From Protopterus annectens (lineage: Eukaryota; Chordata; Ceratodontiformes; Protopteridae): 64,000 bases of DNA. The notes under the pieces were generated by a model, which saw only the letters and a program-made list of their open reading frames with translations, was not told the DNA's origin and did no database searches. Each line of letters begins with the position of its first letter. Position 1 is the stretch's first letter. The position numbers were made by a program, and so were the translations under genes. Below are positions 1 through 12,960 of the stretch, in pieces. The stretch covers positions 865,151,571 to 865,215,570 of the forward strand of contig NC_056731.1 of the NCBI RefSeq assembly GCF_019279795.1. Direction: 5' to 3'.

Positions 1-107
1 TAAGCGGTTGTAAGCGGGTGTGCGCGTATGTGCACGGAGCTAACCGCCAGTGCGCATGCGTGAGCTCCGCGCAAACCAGCGCTAACCCGGTTACAACTGC
101 TTAAAAG
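1..107. repeat. Foldback subterminal segment
   Basis: The first 19 bases pair, with few mismatches, with the stretch near 88-107 (taagcggttgtaagcgggt against acccggttacaactgctta), and an inner cggagct/agctccg pair lies between them. The DNA is GC-rich with many CpG, unlike its surroundings. A nearly identical segment is at 62,159-62,252. It may be a subterminal structure of the Harbinger-like element. Confidence 0.7.
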
Positions 108-171
108 TGCCTTAGTTACTTTGATTGACAGGTCCTGTACTCAGTTCAAAAGCAAAATAAAATCCCACTGT

Positions 172-205
172 CAGTCCCGAACCCAGGACCTACCACTAAG
201 CCATG
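172..205 (-). other. Truncated tRNA-like module
   Basis: On the minus strand 193-203 reads TGGCTTAGTGG, a good pol III A box, followed at once by cctgggttcgggac, a B-box-like T arm. The copy at 62,318-62,390 has the same boxes with about 24 more bases between them, so this copy has lost the anticodon region by deletion. Confidence 0.6.
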
Positions 206-399
206 ACTCTTACACAAGAACATTGTGCTAAAATAAATATAACATGTAATAGTAGGGATGAATGTAAAGGGAATATAGGATGTGTAGTACCCAAAGCATG
301 TCATGTAGAATTACTGTCAAAACTACTGGATTCCCACAATAGTACTGTGTGAACACAAACAGCCATGCTAGTTGGTAGCTTGTAGGTAATAATGTCAGT

Positions 400-857
400 T
401 AAAGTACATATATAAATGTATGTATATGTACATATATATATATAAATATATATCTATATATAGTTGTAGGAGTCATTGTGCATACACACTTACTACAGGG
501 AACATGAGAGAGGAATGGAGAAATATGAATCTACAACACAGCCTGAATCATGAGAGAGATACTAACCTTTACACTCACAGAACACTGTCCACAGCATACC
601 AGCATGGTCCCCGACCTTACAATCTGAAAGGGCAACACCTATCCAACATACCCTTTTATAGCACTGACCTGAAATCACAGTGAGAACTGCAATCAGTACA
701 CAACTGGCTGTATGCAATTAGCAAATGCTGGCTTACAATTGGTGCAGAGGCCATCACATGGACCTATGCAGATACCTACAAAAGCATCCAGTACTAACAC
801 TCCACACATGCAATACATTCATTGCACTGTCTGGAAGCAGACAGAGGGAGAGAGAAA

Positions 858-894
<37 letters not shown>

Positions 895-1139
895 AAAAAA
901 AAAAAATTATACACTGTGACTCTGTGACCCTAAGCTGTCAGCAGTGACAGTAGCAGCAGCAAGCAGAAGCAGTGGTAACGCAACCAGCTGCGACAAACAC
1001 AGGTAATGCAAAGTAGCAGGTTAATAGTGTGCATACTGTGAACCCTCCAAATGTGTCATAGGTCTGTATCTATAGGTATGTCCATGTGATATGTTGTGTG
1101 TACGTAGTTCCACCAAAAGGGGATGACCATACATTACAT
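400..1139. other. Non-coding Harbinger subterminal DNA
   Basis: No gene is visible. Bases 1-400 and about 470-900 match 62,159-62,570 and 63,490-63,900 in order, so this copy lacks roughly 0.9 kb that the second copy keeps; a TA-rich stretch (about 404-460) sits at the junction. A (GA)n microsatellite occupies 861-892, followed by an A run. The rest up to 1,139 is unassigned. Confidence 0.6.
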
Positions 1140-2240
1140 GTCAATCAGTCTTAGGCCATGATCCTGGCAGCAGTTGTCTGTGCATTGCCCCCAGCAATGG
1201 TTGTAGTGACTGCTTTGAAAGGTCAGCCAGGTTCAAAAGGCAGGATCAGCCCATCACAAAGGCACACTGGCTGGGAACAAGTGTCTGCAGGTACCCGATA
1301 TCACTGCATATGCATCCCATACTGCATAATTCCATAGCTTAGCAGACCAGGCCAGTTATGCATATGATGTGGTATTTCCCAGGGTCAGTTGAGGTGCCTC
1401 CTTAGTGGTGTGGGACCACTTTCGCTGTATGCCACTGTCCAGGTACATATCCTGTAGTATGGCCAAGATAAATTATCAGTGTTATATGCGGTTGTATGTC
1501 CACTCGGAGTGCAGGTAGCACACATCCAGGGATACCATGAGGTCACAGTGATGCTGTGTGTTCTGCTCTGCTGAGGGCGGCCCTCACCTGGACATGTGAG
1601 ATGATAGGGAGGTTACATACAGCTGTGATAAATATTTCAACTGGTGGGGGAGAAGGAGGGGGGATACGTGCACCGAACCTGTCTGCAAGACTGTTGCCAA
1701 TATCCGTGTGTTTGGTGAATGTTAAGTAGGTGTGTATTAACACAGAGCATATCTGAGGCATGTGGTCCATATGTGTAACATAACTGAAGAAGGTCTTGTG
1801 GTCATCCATAGTGTTTGTGGCCATTTCCCTCCCAGAGTAGGCCGTGGCCGTTGTTATGACGGACCGTAGCATAGTACCAGTGCTGACCACAGATGCCTTC
1901 CCTTAATGTGAATGTGCTCTGTGCTGCAGTAGCCTCCTGCTATTGTTATACAATCTGCCTCTGTCTGGGGTCCACCGGACAGGATGCCTAACCTTTGTGC
2001 ATAGGGTCTGGGTTAGAAATGTGTGTGCAAGTTCCATGCAATCTGTGGCATGTCCGTGGTAAGCATTTGCAAAGGGGTCAGCAGTGTGGGTTGTGGCTTC
2101 CACTGGCCCAGTGTGCTGCATGGATACCATCTCAGTCCCAGCAAGTGAATAACTGTCTAATCACATACATATCAAAGTAGTCTACTGTGCTGGTGGTGGT
2201 GGGATATGTATATCCAGGCCGCGTAACTTCTGTCCACATC
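1140..2240 (-). pseudogene. CR1-like LINE fragment a (linker and start of RT)
   Basis: The minus strand encodes broken stretches that align with the LINE copy at 37,070-40,860. The ORF at 1,543-1,890 has the linker NTMDDHKTFFSYV and the stretch ISHVQVRAALSRAEHTAS, matching DNHTAFYCYV and ITTMQVNAALSNAKNTAS there. The frame at 1,903-2,130 keeps RRLLQHRAHSH, matching KKLLQKRVKSH. The DNA from 1,140 to 1,540 aligns with the early RT region. Many stops and frameshifts are present. It lies between the Harbinger left part and the Myb exon. Confidence 0.7.
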
Positions 2241-2553
2241 ACAGTAGTGGATGGCATCCCACATACAGTACCTTGGGATGAACCCCCAGAGTGAGGTTTT
2301 GCATTGGACCTGTCAGTGTGTGCTGACCGATGGGGCATGCTACTATGTTGTGTGGAATGTGGCAGGTATTGTTGCACAGGTGTTGGCTGAGCACTGATAT
2401 CTGGCCATGTACCTGTGTATCCACCATGACACACACACATGCAACATATGGGAGTAGTAGTATATCACTACACATGAGTATCATGTATAGTATGTGTGCC
2501 ATATATTGCTGACATAGTCTGCTGATATCCTGTTTGTGTTCTCTTCCAGGGAG

Positions 2554-4589
2554 ATGGCGTGTCAGCATAATCCCACCTACTCTGTAGCGGAAGACGAGGA
2601 GATCCACCAGAGCCTGGTGCGGGAGTATGACATCCTGTTTTCCCGCACCAGCCAGAATCAGCAGGAGTGGGCTGCACTGTCGCAAGACCTTGTCCATAGG
2701 GTAAATGACACATTGCACAGGACATATGAGCAGGTACAACATCACTGCAGTGATTTAATATGAAGTGTCCATCAGCGTGCATCAGATATCCACAGGCAAC
2801 AGGTTGCCACAGGAGGTGGGGTGGCCATACATCCCCCCTCACCAGACTGGAGGGGCTACTCCTAAGTGTTGTGGCTCCAGCCCCGGAACAGCAACAGCAG
2901 TACACCTGCATTATGATGGAGGCTGGTTCCACACAGCAGCACGACATGGAGCATGCAGGTAATATGCCATATGTACACTTGACTGTTCTGTACACTGTAT
3001 CATATGCAATATCAATGGCACAGTTGTGCCCACTGACATTAATCTCATCATTTCTGCAGGTCTCTCCGAGGTTACAGCAAGGCAGGCCATCCATGCTGGT
3101 GAGTGTGTTTAACATAACCTATAACAGTCCTGATAATGCTAGTAACAGTAGTGTAACTCAGTAGTGCTTTGTGTGTATACTGTGGGGTGTGCATGTGTGC
3201 ATGTGTGCAGGTGTGCCTGTGCCCATGTGTGCATGTGTGCATGTGTGCAGGTGTGCCTGTGTCCAAGTGTGCATGTGTGCATGTGTGCCTGTGTCCACGT
3301 GTGCATGTGTGCATGTGTGCATGTGTGCCTGTGTCCACGTGTGCATGTATGCATGTGTACACATGACCAGGTGTGCATGTGTGCATGTGTGCATGTGTCC
3401 ATGTGTGCATGTGACCACGTGTGCATGTGTGCATGTGTCCATGTGTGCATGTGTCCACATGTGCATGTGTGCATGTGTGCCTGTGTGCATGTGTGCCTGT
3501 GTGCATGTGTCCACGTGTGCATGTCTGCATGTGTGCCTGTGTCCATGTGTGCATGTGTGCCTGTGTCCATGTGTGCATGTGTGCATGTGTCCATGTGTGC
3601 ATGTGTGCATATGTGTAGAAGTACATCACTGGTAACAATGTCTGGAGACTGTAAACTGTGTTTCCTGTCTTCCTCCCACAGGTTCTGGTGCTGCTCTGGT
3701 GACCTGCAGCAGGGGACCTGAATCTTGTGCCACGAGTACTGGCAATGATGATATTTGTGTAATGGTACAGGAAGGTGTGTCAGGGTCCGCCATTGGTCAG
3801 CCAATTGACAGTACACAGCTGTCAACCCCATCATTGTGCACAGTCGTCCTGCCAGTACATCCTTTGTCACCATTGTCCCTAGGTGATGGACAGGATACAG
3901 TGTGCATAGACCAGGGTAATGTGGTACCTGTGGCACATGCGTCCCCACACAGCAGCCATGGGCAGGGTCCTCCAATGGTACCACACAGACAGTTGCCCAT
4001 GGGTTCTCGTGGGAGCATCCGTGGGCGTACTGCCTCTGGCCGACGTGCCCAAAGAGGTCTGTCAACCTCAGCTATGTTTCGGACTGTCATGCAGGCACAG
4101 TCGCGTATGGAAAGGTACACCAGACAGGGTCTGAGGGAGTTGAGAGTATGTCGCACAGCCATGACAGACAGTATGCGTGACATTGCGGATGCTATCCGTA
4201 ATTTCACCGATGTCATAGACAGATGTTGTGGGGACATATTACAGCAGTTCCACAACCAGATGTCCATGAGCCAGGGCAATGGTGGGCGTTTGTGGCATCG
4301 ACGTGGCCATATGCCGGCAACAGAAGCAGCTGGCAGTCGGCGCAGATGACAACAGGCTCGCGCACACCCCCATAGTGCCAGCAGCAGCCCCAGCAATGCT
4401 GGGTCTGTGCTGTCATTGGAACGCCCCAGGAGACCACGTGCACGTGGCTCTGGACAGTCCCAACAGGGACCTGTGTCCAGTCAACACACTCCCGCGTCTG
4501 ATGACAGTACCCAGTCTGGCTTAGTACTGGATACGGTCCGTAGCACCCCTGCCAGGCACAGGTACCGTGTCTGTGCCCACAGACACTGA
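2554..4589 (+). pseudogene. Harbinger Myb/SANT-like accessory protein, decayed
   Basis: Family knowledge: Harbinger elements carry a second gene for a trihelix Myb/SANT-like protein that binds DNA and brings in the transposase. Here the exons appear to be 2,554-2,958, 3,060-3,098 and 3,682-4,589, each bounded by GT and AG with both introns in phase 1; an AG directly before the first ATG hints at a further upstream exon. Exon one starts with the SANT-like block YSVAEDEEIHQSLVREYDIL, and the last exon has a helical C-terminal block (MERYTRQGLRELRVC onward) and a basic tail rich in R, S and Q. Two in-frame TGA codons (about 2,761 and 4,347) and one frameshift near 2,865 break it. Both TGAs could be CGA codons lost by CpG decay. 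The intact relative is at 59,529-61,553. Confidence 0.72.
3180..3615. repeat. TGTGCATG / TGTCCATG minisatellite in intron
   Basis: About 435 bases of degenerate short repeats alternate tgtgcatg, tgtgcctg and tgtccatg or tgtccacg. Several frames stay open on both strands through it (low-complexity Cys/Val/Met or His/Thr/Met peptides), which is a composition artefact. It lies within the second intron of the Myb-like gene. Confidence 0.9.
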
Positions 4590-5959
4590 TCTGTATGACC
4601 TGCCAGGTGCAGTCTGTGGCTGTCCACAAACCCCTGTATATGGCAGCCATGAGGTGGAACTGTGTGCGTGCATACACACATGCGAAATGTTAACACCTAG
4701 GGCGACCACATACACACACACACTGCACCAACACTGCCCCACCCTGTACTGCTGCCCCTCACCAACACACATACACACACGTCAATTGGTGGTATCAGTG
4801 GCTGACTCAGGCATACCTAATCCACACCCTGTGCATATGATGACACTGTGCCACCTCCTGCAATCTCCAACATCATTGCAGGAACAGGTAAACATGTTGC
4901 TGATGCACAGGGTGACTACATAGAAGTGTATTAGTAGTATCATGTTGGTAACAGTACAGTGTGTTGCTATGACTGTGTGTATATCCCAGCATGCCTGCTG
5001 CAGTAACTGTATGAATGTCCTGAATTGTTATCTGCACCCATAGTACATACCAAAGTGTAACAGCTGCACATAATTGCATGCCGGTGGTAAGGTTGTCAAC
5101 AGATAGCCTCATACATGGGTAGCACAGGGGGAAAGCTAACTCAAGTAGTGATATGCAATGGTGGACATGTACAGTAATGGTGTCAAGTTGCCCACAACGA
5201 CTATGCAATGTGGATGTTCGCTCATGTAGATATGTGTGCAGTACCAATGTAATCCAAATCACAAATAACTATGACATAATATCAGTTCTACCATGGGCAT
5301 CTGCACTGTGTATTCCTGGGTACATGTTGATAGTGCCTACATATTTGCATTGTTACTTACTGTTATTGTTACCCCTTCTTTGTTGTACAATGCACTACTT
5401 CCAGCCCTGTTCACTGTAGCTTTGTTTGCATGCATGTTCGCTTGGGGTTCCCTGGAACACTGCTTACACCTGCAATGCAGAGTTACAGTGCTTCTGTAGA
5501 CTCCTAGTGACATCTGCATAGCGTAGGATACGTATGTCAACTTTACACATGACAGAACATCACTGTCTGTCCTGTACGCATGTACGTTGCCTGTGACACA
5601 TTGCACATGTCTTACCTGGCATTTACCCACATGTGCAGTCATATATGCCAGTGCTATGAAACAGTAGCGGTACACCCACACATACACACCTTCAGTATGT
5701 TGTTCCCCATTGGCCCTATGTGTTGGTACTCACCATGGCAATCACACTACTAGGGTAGCATGTGCAAAGGTAACCTGTGAATCACCTCTATGGTCCAGTT
5801 GTGGTTTATGTGAGTCATGTAATGTCACAGCTGCCACATGTATGCAGTCAGCCATCACCCTTGGCCAGGAACGTACAACACATGTGTGGGATGCCACCAC
5901 ACAGCCAATCTGGGGACTGGGCTCTCTGAACCCAGTAATGCCATACCCTGTCAGGTGGC
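4590..5959. other. Unassigned, no gene seen
   Basis: This region is CA/TG-rich with only short, unrelated open frames. The part just after 4,589 is probably the 3' end of the Myb-like transcription unit. I recognise no domain and no repeat boundary before the LINE that starts near 5,960. Confidence 0.5.
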
Positions 5960-7985
5960 ATGTCATATATACTACATCCTGGACAAACTTCAACCCCATT
6001 CCCTGCTGCTACTATTGATAAAACCCCTGAAGATGTTTCTGATAGTTTTGACCAATTCTTTACTGAGACATTTCAAGCCCTAGCTAGCCATCTACCTCCT
6101 AGCTCCCCTGGTCCTGAAAGTAGCACCCATAGAAACCTACTTGCGTTCAGCTGCCAACCAGTCGCCACTTCACTTCTCCGTACCTTGATTGAAACAGTGA
6201 AACCCACTACACATTCTGCTGATCAACTCCCTGCCGAGTACCTATCAAAATCAGATGATGTTATTGCTTACCCCATCTCAAAAGTAATCAAACGAACCAT
6301 GGTAGAATCTAAATTTCCCACCATCTGGAAAATATCCTATGTAATCCCACTTCACAAAGGAGGCAGCTCTACTGAATTCTCCAATTATAGGCCAATAGCT
6401 ATACTCTCTCCACTTGCAAAGATTATGGAAAATTTATTCATAGACAATTCATGCACCACCTAATCCAAAATCGCCTTATGGCAGACACTCAGCATGGCTT
6501 CTGTCCTCATCACAGCACTACTTCAGGCCTCCTAGCCTTTACTAACACCATAAACCATACTTGCAACACTAATTATATATCCTCAGCCCTCTTTTTGGAT
6601 CTTTCCAAGGCATAAGATATGGTTGATCACCAACTTGTAATCCACACCCTGCAAACATTCTGTCTAGATACTGGAGCCTTCCAATGGTTTCAATCCTACC
6701 TGCATGGTCGACAGCAGGCTGGCCTCTGGCAGAACAAACTCTCTAACCTTCTACCTAACACCCTCAGAGTACCACAAGGCTCTATACTAGGGCCCTTGCT
6801 GTTCTCCATCTTCATTAACGACCTTTATACTGTCATCCCAAAAGTCAGCTGTATCCAATATGCTGAAGACTCTACTCTGATCTGCTCAGCCACATCTCCA
6901 GTAGAGTTATGGTCAGCTACCCAGACCACCTTTAATACAATAGAAAACTGGCTTTCTGAACATCGTCTGATCCTAAATCCCAAATAAACTAAACTGCTGT
7001 TATTTCACCAACACGTAGGTCTACCGCTTTCACCTTTAACATAACATCAACTGATGGCACAATAATCTCCCCTTACCCATCTACTAAACTATTAGGTGTC
7101 ATCATAGACAATAATCTCAAATGTGACCTACATGTTAACCAAATTATCAAAGCCATCAATAATAAACTAGGGTCACTTTACAGAATAAAAGCCTTTCTAG
7201 CCCCTCCAGCTAAAGGTGCCATAGCTCGCTCACACCTTCTTTCAACCCTTCTGTATGCATCCCCTCTACTCTCGAATATGAACAAGACTGTCCTTAACAA
7301 ACACTCAATTTGCTACAACCACATTGCCAGGTTTGCCACTGGGCTGCCTTTTAGGACACATCATTGCATCAATCTAAATCAGCTTGGTTGGCTTGCAATA
7401 CCCAGCCTAATACAGTATAACCAAATGATTATGGCTTATAAAATCCTCTATAATCCAGACAATACTTCTGCACTTCAAATATTATCATCCCCTATAACAA
7501 TCCTAGACCGCTTTGATCCTCTAACAAACTACTAATTCAGACTAGCAAATTTAAGAACACAGCCGGTGATTCTCTCTTTGCAAACTCTTTAAGTAGATCC
7601 TGGAACTCACTTCCAGCTGATATTACCTTACTTTCCACCTTAGGTCAATTTAACACTAGACTCAAACAACATTTGTCACTTAACTGGCTATGTCAATGTA
7701 TCAAGCCTGGCTAACTCGAATGTGTAAAATCTGTTAACCAGTTTACTGTGTAATTTAATTTAATCCTGACTTGTGCTCAGGACTAACATTAACCTGTGGA
7801 ACATGTTTAACTTGCTTACTTATGTAAACTCTGTAAATAATCTGTTTGTAATATGTAATGCTGGTATTATGTAATGCTGTATCTGCTTACCCTTGTAGCT
7901 TTTCTCCCGGGCCTCCCTGAAATGGACATGCATCCAGTCGGACTATCCCGGTCAACAAATGTAGGATAAATAAATAAATAAATAA
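5960..7985 (+). pseudogene. CR1/L2-type LINE, 5'-truncated, RT remnant
   Basis: A reverse transcriptase domain is readable across several frames. 5,960-6,463 covers the N-terminal RT region, including SNYRPIAILSPLAKIMENLF. 6,590-6,990 carries LFLDLSKA, VPQGSILGPLLFSIFINDL and YAEDSTL, where the usual catalytic YADD is YAED. 7,278-7,700 holds the C-terminal region ending in a WNSLPA-like block. A stop at 6,616-6,618 and frameshifts disable it. The 3' end is a short UTR with ggcctccctgaaa and tcccggtcaacaaatg followed by (TAAA)n, ending at 7,985. The endonuclease is absent, the usual 5' truncation. The tail resembles that of the SINE-like copy at 51,482-51,645. The clade is inferred from RT motifs. 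Confidence 0.78.
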
Positions 7986-7999
7986 AATATATTACAGTG

Positions 8000-9430
8000 A
8001 CTACAATACAAGTCAGACATTGACACGCACTGACAGCATGCTGAACACACTGGGGCATACGTGGGGACTCAGAATAGCATCCTGCCTGAGCATCACACAC
8101 CTCCGCAGCTGGCACACAGGCATATGTTCCATCGGAACAGAGCACATGCCACACATGGCATACACATCCCCTGTGCCACACACTCACAGCCTGTAGGGCT
8201 ACACAACACACCTGCTACAGATGTGTCAGGTACCTGTCTTGGGTGCTGCACTGGGGTCCCGCTCAACAGCCTGTATCTGGTGAAGGTCACAGTGATATGC
8301 CTCAGGGGCACTATGGTCCACCACAGAACACATGCATACAGGTCAGTCAGAGGCATGGACACATATGACTCACTCATTGACCATGCCAGTATGGCTGACC
8401 TGAGACATACCTCCCTGGACTACATGATAGGGAACATAGAATGGATCTCTCAGCATGTGGCACAGGCCAGTATGAGCCTGATCTTGGTTGCCAACATACC
8501 CTCACCAGGTATGCTACCACTATATGTGGGAAGGGTGTTGTATGTCTACATTATGCTCAGTCTCCACTGTCATTCATAGGGTATCCGCTGGCTGTCAACG
8601 TGTGCTTACATGCTAGGAAGCCACAATGATGTGCAAGGGTCATCTTGCACATGACACCCATGGCCCGATGTATAATGGCAAAGCTCCTTGGTACACACCT
8701 ACTGCCTTATGCTGCAGGACATGGTTTACATAGCCACCTCTGTGGGTATCACACAGGTTAGGACACTAACAGTGCTGCTACACAACAACAGCAGTGTACA
8801 CCGGAAGATGCATGCACCAGACACTGTCCTCAGCACGGTGAACTGCAATGTCTGTGCAGTACCAGATTCCTGATTCATGGCTCACAGGTGTTACCCATCA
8901 CTGACAGGTTATGCCCCATACCATGCCTGTTGTCCCCTACACATGTAACACACATGGACAGGGGGGTGGTATCCCAAGGTACCACAGATACACACACCTC
9001 CAGGTTGTTGGCACAGCACAAAGCATCAGGGCCTAATCATGTGCAGCTAACAGTGTGTCGGACTGCCATCTGGTTCATAGCCTGGCACACACAACCCTCC
9101 CATACACAGGAACACCACCTATCCTCCATAACAACACTGGCAATATGACAGTCTCAAGAACTGTGTTTATATGGCTGGACTGCATCCAGCCAACCATTGT
9201 GCGTGAGCATTACTGTATCTACAACACACTAGTTGAAGGGTTCACAGCATGTGGTCACTGAATTGCGGTGGAATGACATGTTACCACTACCAAAACAGGT
9301 GGGAACATGCAGCACCTGTACATCGACTACATGTACACTATATGGCCCAGACCAGATGTGTATCCCCTGCTGTAGGTATTTTACCATATACACCCACACT
9401 GTATAGAGACATACCACGTGCGGACCCTGC
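8000..9430 (+). pseudogene. CR1-like LINE fragment b1 (ORF1 esterase and endonuclease)
   Basis: The plus strand aligns with the reverse complement of 39,600-40,830. The stretch near 8,398-8,490 (gacctgagacatacctccc) matches the ORF1 esterase region. About 8,800-9,150 encodes remnants of the endonuclease N-terminus (CNVCAVPDS, like DICAVTETW), then THTSRLLAQHKAS, like IHTSRLVAQHNAS. Every frame is heavily broken. The right boundary is lost near the tandem array. Confidence 0.65.
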
Positions 9431-9649
9431 ACAGTAAGACACAGTCATATTGGTATACATTGCAAATACCATTTATCCACTCGAGGCATGTGTCAGACAT
9501 GGTAACTACTGCAGGTCACAGGTATTTATGTGTATGTGTCACACACATACATCATGTGTGCAATGCCATTGCTGGTTTAGGCAATGGCATGCATTGTTAT
9601 GTACAAAGACCCACACAAGGTCATACTGTGTGACACAACCACACGTGGC

Positions 9650-11740
9650 AGTTGTGGGTTACCAAAACATACCTATCTGTACTCTAACAATGGTAATAGA
9701 CACAGTAGCAGAGCGCACTATTGGCATTACTAGCCAACTAGCCCTGTTTGGCTGTGCTGATAGTGTGGTGACATCCCCTGTGTTTACTGGGGGAATATGC
9801 AGCATCTGGTGTATTGTAGTATTTGCCAAAAGGATCTGTTCTCTCACACTTGCATTTACACACACCCTACTACCCCCACACACTTGCCAGATTCATTCCC
9901 CTACCTAACTAAGTCACGACACGTAAGAGAGACGCATTAGTGAAGCGCACTATTCAGATTACTAGATAGTTCCTCTTCTCTGGCTGTACTTATAGGGTGC
10001 TGACAACATCAGTATTTTGAAAGGGTAATGTGCATCAGGTAGTGTGATCTCCTGATTGCCAAAACTAACATGTTTTTCATACGAAATTGCATACGCACAT
10101 ACTCCTCACATCCAAGCACACACACATGCCATTTATAGGTTTCAAACTCCTACCTAACTACATTACGACACTCAGGAGAGACGCATCAGCAGAATGCGCT
10201 ATTTGCATTACTGGGAGGCTTCCCTTCTCCTGCATCTGTGTTTAGAAACGGGAATGTGCATCCTGTAGTGTGTTCTCCCAGTTGCCAAAAGGGACATTTC
10301 CCTCACACAAAATTGCACACATACTAACCCCCCCCATCCAAACACACACACTGACCATTTTCAGGATTCAAACTACTACCTAACTATGTTACGACACTCA
10401 AGATGGACGCATTAGCAGAGCGCACTATTCTCATTACTGGGAGGCTTTCCTTCTCCTGCTGTACTTATAGGGTGCTGACATCATCTGTGTTTAGAAAAGG
10501 GAATGTGCATCCTGTAGTGTGTTCTCCCAGTTGCCAAAAGGGACATTTCCCTCACACAAAATTGCACACATACTAACCCCCCTCATCTAAACACACACAC
10601 TTACCATTTGCAGGATTCAAACCACTACCTAACTATGTTATGACACTTGAGACGGACGCATTAGCAGAGCGCGCTATTCGCATTACGGGGGAGGCTTTCC
10701 TTCTCCTGCTGTACTTATAGGGTGCTGACATCATCTGTGTTTAGAAAGGGGAATGTGCATCCTGTAGTGTGTTCTCCCAGTTGCCAAAAGGGACATTTCC
10801 CTCACACAAAATTGCACACACACTAAACCCCCTCATCCAAGCACACACACTTGCAGGATTCAAACCACTATCTCATTATGTTATGACACTCGAGATGGAC
10901 ACATTAGTAGAGTGCGCTATTCACATTATTGGGAGGCTTCTCTTCTCCTGCTGTACTTATAGGGTGCTGACATCATCTGTGTTTAGAAAGGGGAATGTGC
11001 TTCCTGTAGTGTGTTCCCCAAAGGGACATTTCCCTCACACAAAATTGCACACACACTAACCCCCCTCATCCAAACACACACACTTGCCATTTGCAGGATT
11101 CAAACTCCTACCTAATTATGTTATGACACTCGAGATGGAAGCATGAGCGGAGCGCGCTATTTGCTTTACTGGGTGGTTTCCCTTCTCCTGCTGTACTTAT
11201 AGGGTGCTGACATCATCAGTGTTTAGAAAGGGGAATGTGCATCCTGTAGTGTATTCTCCTATTTGGCAAAAAGGGATACTTCTTTCAAACAGTCTTGAAC
11301 ACACACTAACCCCCTCCACACACAGTGAGCATGCACAGGATTCAAACCCCAAACTAACTATGTTATGATACTCGAGACAGCCACATTAGCGGAGCGCACT
11401 ACTCGCATTACTGGGAAGTGTCCCTTCTCCTGCTGTACTTATAGGGTGCTGACATCATCAGTGTTTAGAAAGGGGAATGTGCATCCTGTAGTGTGTTTTC
11501 CCAGTTGCCAAAAGGGACATTTCCCTCTCACAGCCTTTCACACACACAAACCCCACTCACACACACACTGAGCACTTGCAGGATTCTAACCCCTACTTAA
11601 CTATATTATGACACTTGAGGGAGACACATTAGCAGAGCGCACTATCGAAATTACTGGGCATCTGTTCTGCACCTGTAGTATTTATAGGGTGCTGACATCT
11701 TTTTTTCTACAGAGGTATGTACATGTAGTACTACCTGTCA
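9650..11740. repeat. Tandem array, about nine ~240-bp units
   Basis: The landmark gcattagcagagcgc or a variant recurs near 9,701, 9,934, 10,183, 10,409, 10,658, 10,901, 11,141, 11,383 and 11,626, giving spacings of 226-249 bases. Each unit contains tacttatagggtgctgac, a block ending in gttgccaaaagggacatttc, a CA-rich stretch and ggattcaaac. Some units contain a short open frame, but none persists across the array. It is a satellite-like repeat, not a CRISPR array, because the units abut with no unique spacers. Confidence 0.92.
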
Positions 11741-12960
11741 GGTGGGGGATAGCATATATATGCATTTACAGCCACCTACGTCAGGGTCAGATATGCACAT
11801 CGCACTGGCAGGTTATGTTCTATACCATGCTTTGGGACCACAGGACCTGTAACACACAACACAACCAGTCCAGAACACCACACCCACATCCAGGACACAC
11901 ACTTAGCTTTCCTGGGAACAGTGCCAGGATATGCAGGTGTTCACATACACCATTCCAGTTGTTAACATCAGGTACAGGCATATTGTGTGCGAGAACTACT
12001 CAGGCCTCTACCACTTTACCCTACAGCCACTACAATTTGTGGGTCCATGTGCTATGGCAGAACCACACACCACAGCCACATGGGGGAATACATATTGCAC
12101 CTGTCCATCTGCAACATGGGTACTCACTGTTCCACACCAGAGGTAGACCACCATTGTTGATATCTGACCATACCCACCTTTCCCTGGACATCCATATCCC
12201 ATCTCCACCCCCAGGCAAGGTTGTCACTGCACACAAACTGTATTTAGCACAAGCAGACTCTACACTTGTATAGACTGGGGTGGACGACTTCAGAGGACCC
12301 ATGCTGGAGGACTATACTGGCCACTCAGCATAATCCTTGACAATTGCATTCTATGAGCATGTATACGGTTTGCATTGGTCATGCTATCCCACATATACCC
12401 ATGACTGCTCCACAACAAGGCACCTGTCAGCTGTACACCAGCCATATATGCGCCGTACAACAGACAGAGTGACCTAATACATTGCAGAGCTGTAGCCCAC
12501 AGAGGGAGGACATCTGTGAACAGTTCCGGCATGGCACTTCATTCACACATACTCATTACAACACAGTGTTGACAGTGGAATCGTCCAGAGAATGCAGATA
12601 GGGCTCCCCTCGGTCTGTTATTGATGGACACCTACTGTCAGAGATCCTCAGCAACCTTCTCACAGCACACACCGACAACATGGCTTTGGCTTAGCACATT
12701 CAATCCCTGGGACCTCCACGGTGCCCCTGCTTGACAGAGGCACAGCTCACTAGCCTCACATGTTGCCTTCTGTGACCTACTTTACAGTGGCACAGTAGCC
12801 TACTATCCTGGGGATGCAGATGCCAAGCACACTCTGGCTGAGCTGTCATTCCCTAGGGCAACAAGCCTAGTATTGACCTCTACACCCATATGTTCAATTG
12901 TTGGATGCACAATATTTGTTGTGCTGTTCTACTGTTTGCAGGTCTTTATTGCCATAGCAT
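11741..12960 (+). pseudogene. CR1-like LINE fragment b2 (endonuclease and linker)
   Basis: The DNA near 11,810-11,850 again aligns with the start of the endonuclease (LPGYNLYHTFRPCNL region), so this is a second plus-strand piece rather than a simple continuation of b1. 12,115-12,215 encodes remnants of the conserved endonuclease end (STPEV, then SDHTHLSLDIHIPSPPP, like SDHKLITLDIHIPPPPP). 12,300-12,930 aligns with the linker between endonuclease and RT. Stops and frameshifts are throughout. Confidence 0.65.

Noticed and set aside
3072-4065. Long open frames of His/Thr/Met or Cys/Val/Met on both strands
   Set aside because: They follow the TGTGCATG minisatellite, whose 8-base period gives open frames in all registers; composition, not coding.
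9650-11740. CRISPR-like periodicity
   Set aside because: Units are ~240 bp, contiguous and without unique spacers; the host is eukaryotic.
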